Source: JAGVSV01 sp040766135 (GTDB lineage Bacteria > Bacillota > Clostridia > Christensenellales > Aristaeellaceae). Taken from it: a DNA stretch of 53,190 nucleotides. This document shows, piece by piece, positions 51,895 through 53,190 of this stretch. Below the pieces are notes generated by a model. The model saw nothing but the letters and a program-made list of their open reading frames with translations, was not told the origin of the DNA and ran no database searches. The DNA lies in NCBI GenBank assembly GCA_040766135.1, contig JAXGRA010000015.1:1-53190 (forward strand), given 5' to 3'. The position numbers were made by a program, and so were the translations under genes. The stretch's first letter is position 1. Each line of letters opens with the position of its first letter.

Positions 51895-53001
51895 ATGAAT
51901 TTCTTTGATTTACAGCATCAAATTCTCAAGGGCACGGCTAATGGCAAAACCATCTGGCAGCCGCGCATCAACTGCTGGTATGAAGACCGCGAATACACCA
52001 ACCAACCTTTGCCTCCAGGCTATACCGGGTTGGATCGAAAAGGGCTGTACGAAAAACTGGGCGTCTCCGACAGATTGTATCAGTTCAACAATTGTTTCAA
52101 GGCGTTGCTGGATGATTCCATCCGCGTTACACGGAAGAAAATAGACGATCTGACCGAAGAAATTATCATGACCACGCCAGTGGGCGCGGTAAATCAGGTC
52201 GTGCGCGGCAATTTGTCCAACCCCGGACGCATGCCCGTCAAGTGGTTTGTGGAAACCGAGGAGGATTTGAAAACATACATTTATATCGAAGAACACACCA
52301 CTTGGCGTTTTGATCAGGACACCTATGACCGCCTGTTTCGTGACCTGGGGCATTTGGGGCTGCCGGCCGCATACCTTTGCCGCACCAATATACAACACCT
52401 GATTGTATCGCTGGCTGGGGTGGAAAATACTTACTATTTGCTGGCGGACTGCCCCGATACCGTGGAAGCCTATTTTGACGCGCTGTCCAAATCCCAGGAG
52501 GGGTATCTGGCAGCGGTGCTGGCTTCCCCGCTTCAGTGGCTTAACTACGGCGATAACATCCATTGCAAAATATTGCCGCCCTCGCTGCTTAAAAAATATG
52601 TCATACCAGAGTATGAAAAGCGGCGTGATATTGTCAAAAAGGAGCGGGATGTTTTCCTGTATTCGCACTTTGACGGGGATTTCCGGGATTATTTGCCGCT
52701 GCTCAAGGATTGTGCGCTGGATGGCTTTGAGGCGCTTACGCCGCAGCCGCAGGGCGATGTAACTGTGGATGAAATGATAGAGGCTTTGGGCCCTGATCTG
52801 TACTTGGTGGATGGTGTGGCGGCGCTGCTGTTCTCCGATTTGTACCCGGTATCTATGTTGAAAGATCAGGTAAATCAACTGCTTAACCGGCTGGAAGGCA
52901 GGTTGATTTTAGGCATTTCGGATGAACTGCCGTCCGATGGTTTGCTGGAGCGTGTCTGCATCGTGCGAGACATGGTGGCTGATTTTAATGCAAGAAGGTG
53001 A
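51895..53001 (+). CDS. UroD-superfamily protein of unknown substrate
   Basis: 368 residues. It belongs to the diverged uroporphyrinogen-decarboxylase/corrinoid methyltransferase superfamily: WQPRINCWYEDRE near the start, a VNQVVRGNLSNPGRMPVKWFVETEEDLKTY segment, ILPPSLLKKYVIPEYEKRRDIVKKE and FLYSHFDGDFRDYLPLLKDCALDGFEALTPQPQGDVTVDEMIEALG, the late barrel with the carboxylate-binding region. It differs clearly from the other UroD-like protein at 10057-11283. GGGGG precedes the ATG. No corrinoid protein gene is adjacent. Confidence 0.75.
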   Translation: MNFFDLQHQILKGTANGKTIWQPRINCWYEDREYTNQPLPPGYTGLDRKGLYEKLGVSDRLYQFNNCFKALLDDSIRVTRKKIDDLTEEIIMTTPVGAVNQVVRGNLSNPGRMPVKWFVETEEDLKTYIYIEEHTTWRFDQDTYDRLFRDLGHLGLPAAYLCRTNIQHLIVSLAGVENTYYLLADCPDTVEAYFDALSKSQEGYLAAVLASPLQWLNYGDNIHCKILPPSLLKKYVIPEYEKRRDIVKKERDVFLYSHFDGDFRDYLPLLKDCALDGFEALTPQPQGDVTVDEMIEALGPDLYLVDGVAALLFSDLYPVSMLKDQVNQLLNRLEGRLILGISDELPSDGLLERVCIVRDMVADFNARR

Positions 53002-53005
53002 GAAA

Positions 53006-53190
53006 ATGAATGTATTAACCAAAGACTTTCTGCTTGTAAGCGATTTTTGTGACCGGTATGGCCGCTGGAAACCCAGTCATATGCTGGTGGCCATGCAGGA
53101 ATTGGCGGGCGAGCATTCCGAACGCCTGGAGGTAGGGCGCGAACAGGTGCTGGTTTCCGGCGCCATTTGGGTGCTGACGCGCAGCGAACT
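53006..53190 (+). CDS. Acyl-ACP thioesterase-like protein, N-terminal part (runs off the window)
   Basis: 61 codons are visible: NVLTKDFLLVSDFCDRYGRW, then SHMLVAMQELAGEHSERL and SGAIWVLTRSE. The D-x-D/x-GR-x-K-PSH start and the WVLTR strand fit the hotdog-fold acyl-ACP thioesterases that release fatty acids from acyl carrier protein. AAGGTGAG lies before the ATG, 4 bases after the UroD-like stop, so the two are an operon. The C-terminal part is beyond the window edge. Confidence 0.7.
   Translation, partial: MNVLTKDFLLVSDFCDRYGRWKPSHMLVAMQELAGEHSERLEVGREQVLVSGAIWVLTRSE

Overview
The window reads as chromosomal DNA of an anaerobic, carbohydrate-using Clostridia-like Firmicute with a fairly GC-rich genome. 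This rests on a bacterial V-type ATPase operon, the CggR-headed glycolytic operon, LplABC-type sugar importers, PepF, DegV and RNase Y, strong A/G-rich ribosome binding sites, frequent TTG/GTG starts, and TTGACA/TATAAT promoters with 16-18 bp spacers. No phage, insertion sequence, CRISPR array or rRNA was seen. None of the four solute-binding proteins has a lipobox cysteine, which is unusual for a one-membrane Gram-positive.

Layout. 1-1404: a left-edge gene fragment, a small Cys-rich DUF3795-type protein and a CAT/E2-fold acyltransferase homologue that has lost its catalytic residues. 1497-13029: a V-ATPase operon in the order H-I-K-E-C-F-A-B-D, whose rotor subunit carries a complete Na+-site signature, followed closely by a UroD-like protein and oligoendopeptidase F. 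13095-17290: glutamate racemase, divergent from a TAXI-type TRAP transporter. 17357-19966: a cobalamin-riboswitch-controlled BtuF-like binding protein without its permease or ATPase, and a class 3 lipase. 20155-24587: secreted proteins, a ThuA-like protein and a sulfatase. 24648-28298: LplB-LplC-LplA importer 1. 28305-34949: a gene remnant, a CHAP/peptidoglycan-binding protein, a diverged GMP-synthase paralogue, GNAT, OGG-type glycosylase, DegV and RecO. 34959-39703: cggR-pgk-tpiA-gpmI on the minus strand. 39830-42757: a secreted protein with eight or nine C-x2-C repeats, a sugar nucleotidyltransferase and tRNA-Thr(GGU). 42956-49716: LplBCA importer 2 (minus strand, visibly more AT-rich), divergent from a nitrilase-GDPD fusion and a cytoplasmic CE15-type esterase. 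49874-53190: a promoter-to-terminator interval of about 270 nt that looks like a structured RNA, then rny, a second UroD-like gene and the start of an acyl-ACP thioesterase.

How the parts fit. The V-ATPase probably couples ATP to Na+ across the membrane. The TRAP system and the two sugar importers bring in organic acids and oligosaccharides; both importers lack a local ATPase and presumably share one encoded elsewhere. The sulfatase/ThuA pair and the amidase-phosphodiesterase/esterase pair lie beside the importers and probably process imported glycoconjugates. The lower glycolytic enzymes sit under a CggR-type regulator.

The least explained elements are the candidate RNA upstream of rny, the nitrilase-GDPD fusion whose C-terminal tail resembles that of LplC permeases, and the GuaA paralogue that has lost the signature residues of both domains. 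All functional calls come from reading motifs by eye; no database search was run.
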